Of a stretch of 64,000 nt of DNA, positions 35,362 through 48,567 are shown in pieces (position 1 is the first letter of the stretch; each line of letters opens with the position of its first letter). The stretch is from Saccopteryx bilineata (lineage: Eukaryota > Chordata > Mammalia > Chiroptera > Emballonuridae): assembly GCF_036850765.1 (NCBI RefSeq), contig NC_089495.1, positions 117,637,033 to 117,701,032 on the forward strand, given 5' to 3'. Under the pieces are notes generated by a model. The model was not told where the DNA came from. It saw only the letters and a program-made list of their open reading frames with translations, and ran no database searches. The translations under genes and the position numbers were made by a program.

Positions 35362-37206
35362 GAAAATTCTAGAAATAAACAATTCATAAGTTTTAAATTT
35401 TATGGAGTTCTAAATAGCATGATGTAATCTCGTGCCATCCTGCTCTGTCCCACCCAGAACATGAATCATCCCTCCAGTGTTTCCATTCTATTCGCTCCCC
35501 GCCCATCAGTCACTTAGTAGTTGTCCTGGTTATTAGATCAACTGTCTCAATATCTCAGCACTTGTGTTCAAGTAACTCTTACTTCACTTAATAATGGCCC
35601 CAAAGCACATGGGTAATGATGCTGGCCATTCAGCCAAGAGAAGCTGTAAAGTACTTCATTTAAGTGAAATTGTGAAAGTTCTCCAAGTTACAGAAAGAAA
35701 AAACAATCATGTGCTGAGGTCACTAATATCCTTGGGTGAGAAGAAATCTTCCATCTGCAAAACTGAAGAAGGATGAAGATGTCTGTGCTAGTTTGCTGAG
35801 AGAGAGGAAGGCAACATTTACATAACTTTTATTACAGTAGGTTGTCATAATTGTTTTATCTTATTATCGTTGGTAATCTCTTAGTGAGCCTAATTCATAA
35901 GTTAAGTCTATCATAGGCATGTACGTATATGAAAAAACATATAGGGTTCGGTACTATCTGCAGTTTAGGCATCTCCAGGGGGTCTTGGGACGTGTCCCCT
36001 CAGATGTGGAGAGGCACTGTAATTACTTCTGCACTTCCCACCACTTGGGCTCATGGCAGTTTTCACAGGGACAGTCTGCTTTTGGATCGTGAAGAAACTC
36101 GCACAGTGAATATATAACTCCTCTGGAATGCAAAGCCAGAGAACACTGAATTAAAAGGCATTCAATGATGGTTCAATGACCACAATCTCCACAGGTACAG
36201 CCTGGCTATACTACAGAATACTGGAATTCACAATGAAGTCTCTTTTCTTGAGAAGCGAGAAACATATCATAAAACAAGTCCTCAAAGATCTTGAATAGCA
36301 GCAAAGTGATGAAAGGACAAGTGGGAAAAGGGCCATGAGAGAAGACGGTATTACAAAGTAATCAGACAAAACACATGGAAAGCATATTTTAAGTATGAAA
36401 AAGCAGAAAGACATACAGCTTGAAATATGTTATTGCCATTTGAAATCTAACCAGCCTATAAATAGTATTTTGGACCATAAGAGGAAGTGTCCCCAAATGG
36501 AGCATGGAGAAGGCAGGAGTGATAAACAGGGTCTGCAGAGCATCCTTAGGGCATTAGAGGACAGCAGTTATTATTCCATCCTGCCGTGAATATTAACTGG
36601 GTTTCCTCTTTGTTGCCTAAGTGTGGAATTAATTTAGAAATACCACATGCGCAAAGAGTGCAGAGATAATAAGAGGTTCACTGTGCTAAAGCTGGCTGCA
36701 TAACACTCTCTGCTGTATATGACTTATAAACGGTGAAACCCAGCGCTACACACACTGGGCAGGAGAGGATGAAGATCGCAGCCAAGGTTGAAGAATGATG
36801 TATGTATTCGGTATATGCATAATTATACCCGTGACTTCAGAGGTAGAAAAGCGTCTTTTCCATAAGTGCGTACAGAAAGGCCGGAACAGCACTTGAAAGC
36901 TGATGTAATTCAAAAGCAGATCAGTGGTTGCTGGCCGGGGCCAGAAGTGGGAATGACTGGAAATAGCAGGAGGGAAGTTAGCAGTGCGAGTGTCCTAACA
37001 CTGGATTGTGGTGACAGCTGCACACCTCTGTATATTTTTAAAAACCATTGAACATGCTTAAATGAGCAAATTTTATGGTCTATACACTATACCTTATGAA
37101 AGCTATAAACACTTATTTAAAAGTCTACAGTTAACATGTTTTAAAATACAACAATATTGCCTTTCTATAAAATGGCTATATTTCTAGGTGATAAGTTACA
37201 TTAGGA
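35362..37206. other. Intronic sequence, no gene
   Basis: 35.37-36.8 kb contains open stretches resembling a decayed, unrecognised mobile element ('ataatggccccaaagcacat'). No coding or splice evidence. Confidence 0.45.
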
Positions 37207-37220
37207 ATGTTCTTCTTCAC

Positions 37221-37543
37221 TTGACCAGGCGTGGCACAGTGGAAAGAGCATCAGCCTGGGATGCAGAGGACCCAGGTTCGAAACCCCAAGGTTGCCAGCT
37301 TGAGCGCCGGTTCATCCAGCTTGAGCATGGGATCTCAGACATGACCCCATGGTCGCTGGCTTGAGCCCAAGGTCTCTGGCTTGAGCAAGGGGTCATTGCT
37401 TTGACTGGAGCCCAGTCAAGGCAAATATGAGAAAGCAATCAACAAACAACTAAGATGCCACAACAAAGAACTGATGCTTCTCATCTCTCTCCCTTCATGT
37501 CTGTCTGTCTCCCTCTCTCTCTCACACACACACAGACAAAAAA
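37221..37543 (+). mobile_element. Bat tRNA-derived SINE, type B
   Basis: Head ttgaccaggcgtggcacagt with ggcttgagc modules and a (ca)n/A tail. Target duplication atgttcttcttcac / atgttctttttcac (37,207-37,220; 37,544-37,557). Confidence 0.92.
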
Positions 37544-37557
37544 ATGTTCTTTTTCAC

Positions 37558-40500
37558 TGTTGGGAATAAAAATGTTTTGGTAATTAAAAATATTTTTTTC
37601 AGGTACTTTTTTAAATTACTTGAAATGGATTAATTTCCTAATGAACAATCAAAATGGCAAAAAAAAAAAACGCAGAAGACATCAAAGCAAGAAATTTCAC
37701 TAGCTTTCTCAGCATTTACTACTCTTTCGGCAACCCACTCAGCTTTAATATTGACAGATCACCAGAACTTAATTATTCCAGAAGTATTCCTTTTAAACTC
37801 TAGCGGGTAAAGTAGATAAAAGGTGGCAATGGTTCATAAGAACTCTTACAAAAATAAATGCCAGTGAATTTTCTTTACTCCAATCATTTTCAAAGCACAT
37901 AAAGTCAAAGTGTGGCCCCATGGTCAAGAATATCAGTCCACCTTCATCACATACACTTGGGGGGAGGGCAGTTCCTTTTTCCCTCGCTTCTGCATCTACC
38001 AATGGAAGTAACAGTATCCAGAACAGGATCTGCGGCACAAAGCTGCTGCAGGATCAAAGGGGAGTCTTCTGTCGGTGCCTGGCATATGGTGAGCAGTCAA
38101 GACCTGCTAGCTGCTGTCCCGCTCCTGCCGATGGTATTATCCCTGGGTCACGTGCAGTATGCAAGCTGACTCACTGTCTGCTTCACAGAGCTTCACATCC
38201 AGGGGCCACTGCAGTCCTCGACCTTCCCGGATGGCCCATCGCTCAGCCATGTTCATGAACCATTTCCAGCTGTTGTAACAGGCAATGCCGTCCAACATTT
38301 GACTCGTTCCACAATGTGTTCCTGCTCACGTGCTGACATGGAGCTGGTGCTCCTTCTCAGAGCTGGCTGGTCTGATACCCTCTCCTCAGCTGGTGGTCAA
38401 CCAAATCAGGGGGCAGACAGGGGACAAAGGACAAGGCAGAGGGACAGAGTCCACTTACAGTGGGACTGTCACAGTAATTTTGTTCCAGATGAGAGGAGCA
38501 CCAGATATAGAGATATACAATAATTTAAATGCATAAAGTAGTAATTTTTCCCTTCAAAAAAAGTAATTTTAACTCCTTGACAACAGTGTTACCACTGTTG
38601 CTGGCCCTGAAAACACATCATTTCCTCTAGGTCTTCCCCTCGTTCTCTTGTGCCCCAAAATGTATGATGTGAGCAAAGGCCAAAAATCCCTGATATCATG
38701 TTTTCATACTTTTTGATAATCATTTAAAGTCTTGAAAATAACTTTCTTCTCACTTTGAGGTAGTAAAAAAAAAAATGGTGATTTTACAGATGTGAACGGC
38801 AGCACACTCACCAGGAGTGAGCAGGCTAGTAAAGCTAGTACAACTAGTGTTCCCGTGGTTTCTAAACTACGCCGCACGCCGAACACAGGGACTGATTTAA
38901 ACGTGAGTCCGTTTCCTAGCACCTTGGTACACAAAAGAAGCTTTTACTATTACTCAGATTCCAAATGTGCTAAAGTGTTATTCATTAAACAGTAAAACAG
39001 AATGTGTCTTTTAGTTATTGAAAATAAAAAGGTAATATTGCTTAAGGATAATTCGATAGTCACATTTGCAAACAATGAAAAGATATTCTGGAATAAAATG
39101 AACTCTATCAATCATCTCCTACTAATAAGTAACATACAAATATGAAAATGCAAGTTTTTCCAGCAGTGAACCCAGGGAGTCCATAAAGAACTTTGGTTTC
39201 CCTTATGACCCTGGTGAGAAATTCTTCCAAGTCCTCTGACTACCCAACACCTGGCACAGAGCCCATGCTCAATAGATGTCTACTAATCTAACACATTGAC
39301 AAGAACATACAGGTTCTCAATGTTAAAGGCACTTGAAATGTTAATATGTGACCATCTCAAAAGAACCCGTACGAAACTTGATCCAATGGAACAAAACCAA
39401 AGGTGAGTCTGGGAATAGTCTGTTCACCTCACAGATTTTGCAGATCTTCATTTCTGTGACCACTCTCAACAACGGGCCCTGCACAATAAAATGATGTGTG
39501 AGACCAGACACACACACACCCCTTACAGTATCCCAGAGGCTTCAGCACATGATATTGTGAGGCCCTCCCTTTCTCTACAAGGTTAAGAACTGCTGCTGGC
39601 TGCAACCAGAGTTCAATAAATGAGTGTATATTTTTAAATACACAATGGCTAAATCTATCAATGCGGCATGAAGTGTCAATAAAGAGGGAAAGGGATTTTT
39701 GCTATAGAAGAAAACGATGCTGTCTAAAGAAACAAAATGGCAATGTCTGTACCATTCCTTCCACAGCACAGCAATCCCAGAAGGGACCTGAGAAACATGG
39801 AACTTTATTTTCCCCAGGGTCGCTGTATCAACCAAGGACATAACTGAACTTTCTACGGCTTCTCCATACAGAGACCCCGTTTACTTCTAAAGATTATTTC
39901 CCCTCCAATTTGGAGCTTTAACCCCAGAGATAGAGCTGACTTGCCCATTCTGAAAGTCCCTGTTGACGGGGCACTGGGCATTGTGAGGCTGCTTGCGAGG
40001 CCACATCCACCAGCCTGAGTGAGGTGCGGTCACTGCCCACTGCCGGGCAAACTGAGTGACATCTCCTCCATCTCTCAGCCTCCCGGGCCGCACTGTAAGA
40101 ACCAGAACCCCCACCCCCAATTCTGATGGCCTCACACCACTTTACCCCATCCCTTACCATTCTCAACAGCCAAGTAGGTGATACTAAAGACTCTTGGCCA
40201 CTAAATTTCTAGGCATGCTAGCTGGATATTATTTTCACAATTTACCCCTCCCTTTCCTGTCCGTATCAAATATTCCCCCTGTGCCTCTCTGGACATCCTC
40301 CACATTGTAAATTTTCTCCTGCGTAAGGACTCTGCCCAACACACTTGAGATCTCAAATCAACTCTCAGAAAGAGTTCAAATGACTTCCAATCTTCCCCAT
40401 GGAAACTATCCAAGAAAACCATGAGGAAAATAGATCTTCTCAGCCTGTTGGGGAGAGCACACAGACAACTTCTAACAGCATGCATGTGGGCTGTGGCAAC

Positions 40501-40847
40501 CACGTGGCTTAATCTTTCCTAGGGTCAGCACTTCCACAGCAAGTGCTCAGCCTCCCCTGCATCTTAACTTCCACGTAGTCTCCATACAAGAAGTCTTCCA
40601 TCCCCAACATGCAGGCCAGACTGCAGTGAGCACACTTCTCATGTAATGGACTGGCTGCCTTCCAGAGCATCGTTTATGGAAGTCAGACCTTGACATCTGA
40701 TGTTTAACACTGACACTGAGAGAGAGCAAATGAAACTGCCAAATAAGCTCAAGTCAATGCCAATCCCATCTACCACAAACCAGCCAGGGGTTACCATCTT
40801 TAGGTCTTTGGGCTTTAAGGCTGCATTCAGTGGTCAGTCGCCTAAGC
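37558..40847. other. Intronic sequence, no gene
   Basis: Moderately GC-rich at 37.9-38.5 kb and 39.9-40.6 kb, with short opposing ORFs only. Nothing matches a family I know. Confidence 0.5.
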
Positions 40848-41005
40848 AGTGTCGCCCCAACTTTAATGTGAATTCAGATCACGTGAGGACCCTGTTAAGA
40901 CGCAGATCCTGACTCGGTAGGTCCAGGGGGAGTTGGGAGTCTGCGTCTCCACCATCTCCCTGGTGGCACGGCTGCACTGGCAACAGACCATTCTTGGTGG
41001 CAAGG
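40848..41005 (-). mobile_element. MER5-like hAT (Charlie) element
   Basis: 'aactttaatgtgaattcaga', 'tcacgtgaggaccctgttaa', 'cgcagatcctgactcggtag' and 'ctgcgtctccaccatctccc' read as a reverse MER5A/B copy (tttaatgtgcatacgaatca, ctgattcagtaggtc). Termini eroded. Confidence 0.7.
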
Positions 41006-41390
41006 TTGTTAAGAACATGGGTGAAGTTTATACCGGATCATTACCAGTTCCCAATCTATGTCTCTGAAAAAGCATCAGAAATAAAACCCACTTTTTTAAA
41101 AGATAAAGTTTACCTAGAGTTATTTTCTTCCTAGGAAATAATTCAAAAATAAATAATTTTTATTTATTTTTTAATAAGTAAATAAATTAATACCTGCCAA
41201 TGCATGCTTAGTTCATCATATCGCAAGTACAGGAAAAAAACAACTAGAAAGATCTCTCCTAAGGGCACTCACTACTAGCCCTATAATTCTATGGCTTTAC
41301 TTAGCAGAATATGAGCCACAAGTTAAAATCAATAGATGTCATTTAACAAATATGAAGCACCTAATAAGGGTAGTCAAGAATATAGAAGTT

Positions 41391-41806
41391 AGCCCTGGCC
41401 GGTTGGCTCAGCGGTAGAGCGTCGGCCTAGCGTGCGGAGGACCCGGGTTCGATTCCCGGCCAGGGCACATGGGAGAAGCGCCCATTTGCTTCTCCACCCC
41501 TCCGCCGCACCTTCCTCTCTGTCTCTCTCTTCCCCTCCCGCAGCCAAGGCTCCATTGGAGCAAAGATGGCCCGGGCGCTGGGGATGGCTCTGTGGCCTCT
41601 GCCCCAGGCGCTAGAGTGGCTCTGGTCGCAACATGGCGACACCCAGGAGGGTCGCAACATGGCGACGCCCAGGATGGGCAGAGCATCGCCCCCTGGTGGG
41701 CAGAGCGTCGCCCCTGGTGGGCGTGCCGGGTGGATCCCAGTCGGGCGCATGCGGGAGTCTGTCTGACTGTCTCTCCCTGTTTCCAGCTTCAGAAAAAAAA
41801 AAAAAA
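41391..41806 (+). mobile_element. Bat SINE type A1, first of two on one target site
   Basis: Head agccctggccggttggctca, 'gcggaggacccgggttcga' diagnostic of A1, and an A tail. It has a 26-bp internal tandem duplication (41,624-41,675, unit beginning ggtcgcaacatggcgac). Flanked by aagaatatagaagtt (41,376-41,390 and 41,807-41,821). Confidence 0.95.
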
Positions 41807-41821
41807 AAGAATATAGAAGTT

Positions 41822-42194
41822 GGCCCTGGCCGGTTGGCTCAGTGGTAGAGCGTCGGCCAGGAGTGCAGGAGTCCCAGGTTCGATTCCCGGCCAGGGCACA
41901 CAGGAGAAGCACCCATCTGCTTCTCCACCCCTCCCCCTCTCCTTCCTCTCTGTCTCTCTCTTCCCTTCCCGCAGCCGAGGCTCCATTGGAGCAAAGTTTG
42001 TGGGGGGGGGCACTGAGGATGGCTCCTTGGCCTCTGCCTCAGGTGCTAGAATGGCTCTGGTCGCAACAGAGCAACGCCCCAGATGGGCAGAGCATCGCCC
42101 CCTGGTGGGCATGCCGGGTGGATCCCGGTTGGGCGCATGTGGGAGTCTGTCTGACTGACTCCCCGTTTCCAACTTCAGAAAAATACAAAAAAAG
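41822..42194 (+). mobile_element. Bat SINE type A2, second of two on one target site
   Basis: Head ggccctggccggttggctca, 'gcaggagtcccaggttcga' diagnostic of A2, and a 9-G run in the body (42,001-42,009). It lies directly after the second copy of the target sequence and is followed by a third, gaatatagaagt (42,195-42,206). Confidence 0.95.
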
Positions 42195-43870
42195 GAATAT
42201 AGAAGTCATGAAATAAAGCAAAATCTCAGTTAAGCAGATTTTCCAGAAGGAAAATAATGGAGAATTAAGAAGGAATAGCAATGGCTATGAAGTACTCATG
42301 TCTCAGAGATACAGAGTACCATTTCTTAATCTCTTTTTGTTTCCAGTATTTCAACATTTTTAAATGTTACGTGTATATCTAATCAATTCCATTACAGAAT
42401 GAATACAGAAGTCAACAAGGTATTGTCTTCTTTCTCCAGGATGTTTGGTACCAAGTGCACAAACTGTTAGAACAACAAAGCAGGAGTGACAGGCACAGAA
42501 AAAGAATTACCTCGTGTTTTTTCCCTCAGGGAAAAACTCCTGAAGGGTCACAGGATTTGGGCTCTTGTCAATCTAAAAAGCCTAAGTTGTCTGGTATTTA
42601 TGTATAAAGACCTGTCTTCTTTCATCAGAAACCTTTTGAAATATGTTTATTGTTTTCTTTCCAAGAGGGATAAGTTCTGAGATACCTTTAACTTCCAATA
42701 ACTGATGACCTTGGACAACATCTCAAGAGTCTCTCTCCAGCCATAAGAGTACACAATAGAAGTTCTGTAGATTCAATACTGGAGAGGAAAGCACCACACA
42801 GACAGCTTGCCTTCCAAGGATCTTACACTAGGCCTGGGAATAGCATAAAGTTAGAGAGGAGATAGCTTAAAATTTTCAAGACATTTCTCACACGAATGTA
42901 CACAGTATTTCACAAAATTGCAGACAAAAAAAACAAAAAACAAATTGTATACAGAGTAGGATCTAAAAAAATTTTTAAGAAAAAAGCAAAAGAAATAGGC
43001 CAAAATGTTAACAAGAGACATCTTGTCAATGAGACTATTAATTATTTTCATTTATCTTAATATTTTCTCATTTGCTTTGGAATTCTCTGTAACGGTCACA
43101 TATTATTAATCTTACAATGGAAAAAGCCAATTAAAACCTAAATCTCCCATCTGTCCTTTTCTTCCTGTGGAATGTTGTTTACAACACAGTTCAGATTTAA
43201 AACTAGATTTCTTTTTGAGCTCCATTTAATTTCTGAACCCACCTCTTTCATTTTAATTAGTTTCAAGGATTTAAACTAATCAGGAAAGTCTGCTGCAGCA
43301 TATTGTACCCTAGCGGCCCAAACCCCTGGACACTGCGGGCTCACATGTCTGAAACCACTGGGCCAGATGCTGTCCATGAGAATCTCTCACTGGCCTAGCA
43401 CCAATTTTTAAACTCATGAAGCATACTAATGGGATTCAGAGCAGTTCTCCTGGCTCAGATAGTGAAAATTTTCTAACAGATTACTGTATATTGTTTCCGC
43501 ACAGGACAAAGGTTCTTTATATAGAGAAAAATGCTCTAAAATTTGAGGTGTTTTCCTTAGTTATTCTGGAATGAAGCAGGAGCCTGAGCCAGAAAGGCAG
43601 CACCGTGATGAGCGCCTCCCTGCCTACGGGTCCGCCACAGAGAGGACCACCGGGGCCATGTCAATCAGCTCCTACAGGGCCACGACCCACAAGTACTCTA
43701 GAAGCGAGGTGCTAAAGGTGCAGCCCATGGCAAACCTGTCAATCATCTGGTTGTTTAGTCATTCGGTCATTTAGTGAGCATGCACAGACCAGGTCAGGTC
43801 CTGGGGATTCAGAGACCAACAAGACACTGTTCCTAGCCTAATCCTATGGGTTCTGATGGGAGAGACAGGC

Positions 43871-43902
43871 GTGTGTGTGTGTGTGTGTGGGGGGGGGGGG
43901 GG
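43871..43902 (+). repeat. (GT)n followed by poly(G)
   Basis: About nine gt dinucleotides run directly into 14 G. Composite simple repeat. Confidence 0.9.
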
Positions 43903-44014
43903 TCAGGAAATGTTTCATAGATAACTGCCCTTGAGCTGAATCTCAGAAACGAGAAAGTTCTGACTTTGCAGAGGTGTGGCGATGACTCAATGAGATGTGT
44001 GAGTGTGTCACATG

Positions 44015-44112
44015 GATTGTTTCATTTAATCCTCATGACAATTTACAAAGCAAGCATTGTTATTATTCACTGTTATTATTCCCATTATGCAGGTGGAAAA
44101 ACTGAGGAGTAT
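44015..44112 (-). repeat. MIR SINE fragment
   Basis: 'ttcatttaatcctcatgaca', 'attattcccattatgcaggt' and 'ggaaaaactgaggag' match reverse-oriented MIR. Confidence 0.75.
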
Positions 44113-44336
44113 CCAAGGATTAACTCTTCCCAATGGGAGACTAGATCCCACTGTGCCAAAGACAGGCTTCAACTTAAGCACATCAGTCTTAAATCTGTTT
44201 GAAACTACTCTATAAAAATGTCTTTTTCCTCTTTATGCTTAAACCACAGCATGTCTAAGCAAATTTTCCTTATTATAAGTAAATTCTATATACAGAACTT
44301 TTTAAGCTTCAACAATCAGTTAAGTAAGGAACTTAA

Positions 44337-44592
44337 CCCTTTGAGTAGTGAGTTTTATTATGCTCGCTGATCCCCAGGAGTGAGTTTTTTTCAAAAAATG
44401 AAATTAGTTCCAGTTACAGTTTTATTAACTTAAAATCATGTTTGATAACCAATTTATAGAAACAAGAAAAACATACATTTGTATTTTTTAATGTTGCCTT
44501 ACACATTTTTAAAATAAAAATTTTTGTACGATCATACTCTGGATGGTCAGGAAGCACGAGGACGTACATGAACATTCGTACTACTCAAAGGG
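44337..44592 (+). mobile_element. piggyBac-like MITE, 256 bp
   Basis: Ends are inverted: ccctttgagtagtgag at the left and ...actactcaaaggg at the right, 13 bp perfect (ccctttgagtagt). Left flank is TTAA (44,333-44,336), the piggyBac target; right flank is atag, so that copy is mutated or the assignment is wrong. Interior is AT-rich and non-coding. Confidence 0.68.
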
Positions 44593-45141
44593 ATAGTTTT
44601 CCAGGCCTGAACGAGGCACTTGATCCAGCTAGGGTTTTGGACTGAAACTGCAGCACAGGCTCAGCTGACTTGAAAGCCCAAGTCCTTTCTATCACTCCGA
44701 CATGCTCCCTCAGGGCACAGGAGGCTCACAGGGCTGTCAGCCTCTGCAGAAGCAGACATCACTGCTAGCAGCTGATCCCAGAACCAGGGTCTTGTAAACG
44801 TGGCCCAACTGCCTGGAGCACACTCCCCGGAGTGCTTCGGGGACACAGCTTCAGTTCTACAGTGGACACTCCAGAATTCATCTTGTAGAATTCAACTTAC
44901 AGAAAACTGACTTTTGCTGAAACTATTCTGAGCTTTAAACTCTAAACCACCACCGTTGCCCACAATTAATTACATTGTCAGAGGAGGTCAGACTTGAAGG
45001 AAAGGACTTCACTTTTCCCGGTTTCGGGGAATTGATAGCTACAGCAGGACAGGTGTAGCTTATAAGACCTGAGGATCAACCACAGGTATGTAACGGAAAA
45101 CAGCACACACTGTTCCGGACTTGTTCATTCCCTAAGTGAAG

Positions 45142-45493
45142 AATCTTTTTTTTTTTATTTAATTTTTTTCTTTTTTTGTGTGAGAAGCAGAGAGGCAGAG
45201 ACAGACTCCTACATGCACCAGACTGGGATCCACCCGGCAAGCCCACTAGGGGGCGATGCTCTGCCCATCTGGGGCATTGCTCTGTTGCAACCGGACCCAT
45301 TCTAGCACCTGAGGTGGAGGCTGTGGAGCCATCCTCAGTGCCTGGGCCAACTTTGCTTCAATGGAGCCTGGGCTGAGGGGGAAGGGTGGTGAAGCAGATA
45401 CGTGCTTCTCCTGTGTGCCCTGGCCAGGAATCGAACCTGGGACTTCCACACACTGGGCTGATGCTCTACCACTGACCCAACTGGCCAGGGCCT
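45142..45493 (-). mobile_element. Bat tRNA-derived SINE, type A
   Basis: On minus: ggccctggccagttgggtca head and B box 'ggttcgattcc', with a shortened CT block. Target duplication ctaagtgaag (45,132-45,141; 45,494-45,503). Confidence 0.92.
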
Positions 45494-45503
45494 CTAAGTG
45501 AAG

Positions 45504-46351
45504 TGTCTTAATGATGCTTAAGCTCCTTTTTCTTTAAAAACTGCTAAGATCATCCATCAAGTCAGAGTTCAAGCAAACCATGAGGATGGTTTAACATATG
45601 CTCTAAGTTTCTGTAGGAAATACTAATTTGACATTTTAAAATGTAAGCTAAATTATATGTATCAACTGGGGTTGTTTTTGTTTTTTTACAACATTTGCAA
45701 ATAAACCTAAAAGGTGTTACATTCACTTTCATGATGTAGATAATATACCAAATCATAATAGTAAAAAATTCTGTATACCAAGACTGAAGGGTTTACATAT
45801 TCTTAAAGGGAAGAAGTTAATTAGAGCTGTCACAGTTTTAGTTTTTAAATAGCCACTGTTACCAACAGCTACAAAAAATACCTCCTTTTCCAGTCCAGCC
45901 AAATCCTCTCACGTCCTAAATCCCTTCCTTTTCCATTGGAAACCTCTGGTTTTCCTATCTTCCATACTCATCGATAGCCGTAGCTAAGGTCAGATATAGT
46001 AGTACTGTGTACCATTTTTTTAACTTGCAAGGGGAAGAAATATTCTGAGCTTCATAAAGTCAGGTGTGAACCAAAGTATTTTTACTTCAAATTAGAAGCA
46101 GGTACAAACAACCAAAAGGAAAACCAAAGACCGTTTTTGTGGTATCTGATTGATAGATTCCGACTGGTCATCAATACCACGTCCTGAGTTCCAGTACACT
46201 AGTTAACCTACCGTAAGTGGCTACAATTATTATCACTCATTTTCAAGCATCTTTTGAGCTTTATGTTCATAAAGGAAGAGCAGTTCAACGATATGGAGAA
46301 GACAGAGAAGCTAATTTATGGACAGCTGCTGGGACTCCTTTGCTTGGCGGT
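45504..46351. other. Intronic sequence, no gene
   Basis: AT-rich, no recognised repeat or exon. Confidence 0.5.
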
Positions 46352-46706
46352 TGCTGTGGTCTGAATATTTGTGTCTCCCAAAATTCATATGTTGAAACAT
46401 AACCCCCAACATGAGTGATTAGGAGACAGAACCTTGGGGAGGTGGTTGAGTCCTGTGGGCAAAGCCCTCATGAACGGTACTCGTGCCCCTTTGCAAAAGG
46501 CCCAGCGCTCCCTGCCCTCTCCCGCCGCGAGAGAACACTGCAAAGAGAAGCTTTTTATGAACCTGGAAGTGGATTTTCACCAGGCTAAATATTCTCGCAC
46601 CTGGGGTTTGGACTTCCAGCCTCCAGAGTTGTGAGAAATACATTTCTGTTGTCTCTATGCCACCTAGTCTGTGGCATTTGCTATAGCAGCCCCAACGGGC
46701 TAGGGT
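46352..46706 (+). mobile_element. MaLR solo LTR (MLT1/MST-like)
   Basis: 'tgctgtggtctgaatatttg', 'caaaattcatatgttgaaac', 'gacttccagcctccagagtt', 'gtgagaaatacatttctgtt', 'ccacctagtctgtggcattt', 'gctatagcagccccaacggg': the MaLR LTR order. Same family group as the copy at 14,978 but a different subtype in its middle part. Confidence 0.88.
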
Positions 46707-48567
46707 GGCAGCGGCGATGCCTGTTCTCACGGTTTAGCATCAAAATCGGCTTACAGGTACCCTTACTCCAGCAGAGTGGTTCCTAGTGTTTTCCATGTTA
46801 GGGAGATCATGAATCGTTTGCTCACTCTAGCGTGTTAGCAGTGGCGGGTTGTACAAAGCGCATGACTTATGTGGAATGCCTGTGAGATAAAAATAGACCA
46901 TCTTTGAGTGAGATATTCTCCTGCTACTTAAGTACCCAGCTATTCTGTATGGATCTTCAATACTGATGAGTGGGTTAGATGGGAATGTGCACGAATTTCC
47001 TACTTAAAGTGCAATCTAGTTCATCAATATTGCTATACTATTTTGATACTATTTTAAACTATTGTATTTCCATGGGGACAGGGGGGTCATTGGGAAGTGC
47101 CTTCCTGTGATTGTTACAGTATAAACTTCCTGCTTAGGCACTCAGTGCTCTCAGATGTGCTGAGGTTTATGCCTCTAAGCGAAAATTCAGGAATCACAGA
47201 TTTAGAAGACTTAGAAGCTCAAGGTAGCCAGATTAGCTGGCCCCTCCCCCCCAAAAAAGGAGTCAGGAGATATAAAGTATATCTTCACAGCAAATGTTGT
47301 ACCATTTTGGCTTATTTTAATCACTTTAAAGAACAGTCACGCTCCAAATGACCTCTAGGAGTAGCTGCTGGCAGAGTGGATGAATAACCCACAGAAAACC
47401 TCATCTGTAGGCTGGACATGATAGGAGGAAAAGACTTACCCTGCAAAGCCTGCCCTCAGCTGTGCAGAAAGGGGTGGGACGGTAACCTTCAGCTAGAAAA
47501 TGACCACTTTCTTCCTTTGGGGGCCCTTCATCGACGCCCAGATACACAACAACGCATCACTGAAATTAAGATACAGCAAGTATTTCTTTGACAGAGTGTG
47601 CAGAGGCCCCCTGAGGGGTGTGGGGAGGGGGCAGGGGACAGCAATCTTTCACTGAAGCTTCAATGGCCTGAATAAAAAGTGGAGTTGAGATAATTAAAAA
47701 GGGTTTGCTCACAAATAGGCCACTCATGAGCCACCAGGTCACGTGGAAACCGCAGCTTCCATCAAAATGTCTTCTAAGTGGTACAACATTTCCAATACAA
47801 TGACTCCTCCTTATCTCAGCCAAAAAAATCAAATGAGTGCTATGTAATGATCCTCCTAGGTTCAGGCTCACAGCAAAGCCAGAGGCCAAGGAGCAAGGAG
47901 GCGGAGCGGAGCAGGACTGCCCGAGAACAGCACAGGGCCTGTGCCTCCACGCCACCCTGCTCTCACGGTGCCTCTGATAGGACGGCTGCATCACAGGTTC
48001 CCATCCCGTGGACACAGCTCCAGGCTGCTTTAAGGCAACCTGAAGAGACTGCCTAACTTTCTCTCTACCCATTTATTCAAATTGTTTTAAATAATTTTAT
48101 TCCCTCAATCCAAAAATAACAACAATATTTTTACCTTTAAAAATGTATTGGGCATTGCATTTCCCATGTCGTTTACGGAGTGATAAGGACTCAGTTACAG
48201 TCTTAGAAACAGAAAGAGGTGGAACAAGCGATCTGAAGAGTGATGTCCTGTGACGTGTGCAGGTCCCCTGCCACGGTGGCAGCTCCGCACGCCACCCTAC
48301 GATGGCAGAGCATCCTGGCACAGGAAGGCCTGGTTTCTTCTCAGGACCATCAGGCCTTGGGCTCTGCAAGGCCAGCAGGGAATCCTAAATGCCCAAGAAG
48401 GCGGATTTCTCTTCTGCACAGAAATGATTCTAGAGACTCCTGAGGTCTTTGTTCCTCCCAGGAACCCAAGCAAAATGCCTTTATATTCTTTCCCCTTTAT
48501 CATCCAGTTCCTCTGCAACTTTTCACGATTCTGGCTGGGAAGTGGACATGCACAGTGGAGGAAATGC
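46707..48567. other. Intronic sequence, no gene
   Basis: Opposing ORFs at 47.57-48.07 kb (168 residues, minus) have no recognisable domain and no supporting splice sites. Confidence 0.5.

Larger units (their letters stand above)
42207..44330. other. Intronic sequence, no gene
   Basis: Includes an ancient repeat-like segment (43.77-43.86 kb), a (GT)n/poly(G) tract and a MIR fragment. No exon. Confidence 0.5.

Noticed and set aside
41427..41912. Arg/Gly-rich minus-strand ORF, and the similar one at 49,378-49,922
   Set aside because: Antisense translation of type A SINEs; the same peptide recurs at every SINE copy.
47566..48072. 168-residue minus-strand ORF
   Set aside because: No recognised motif, low-complexity parts, overlapped by plus-strand ORFs; consistent with chance in GC-richer intron.
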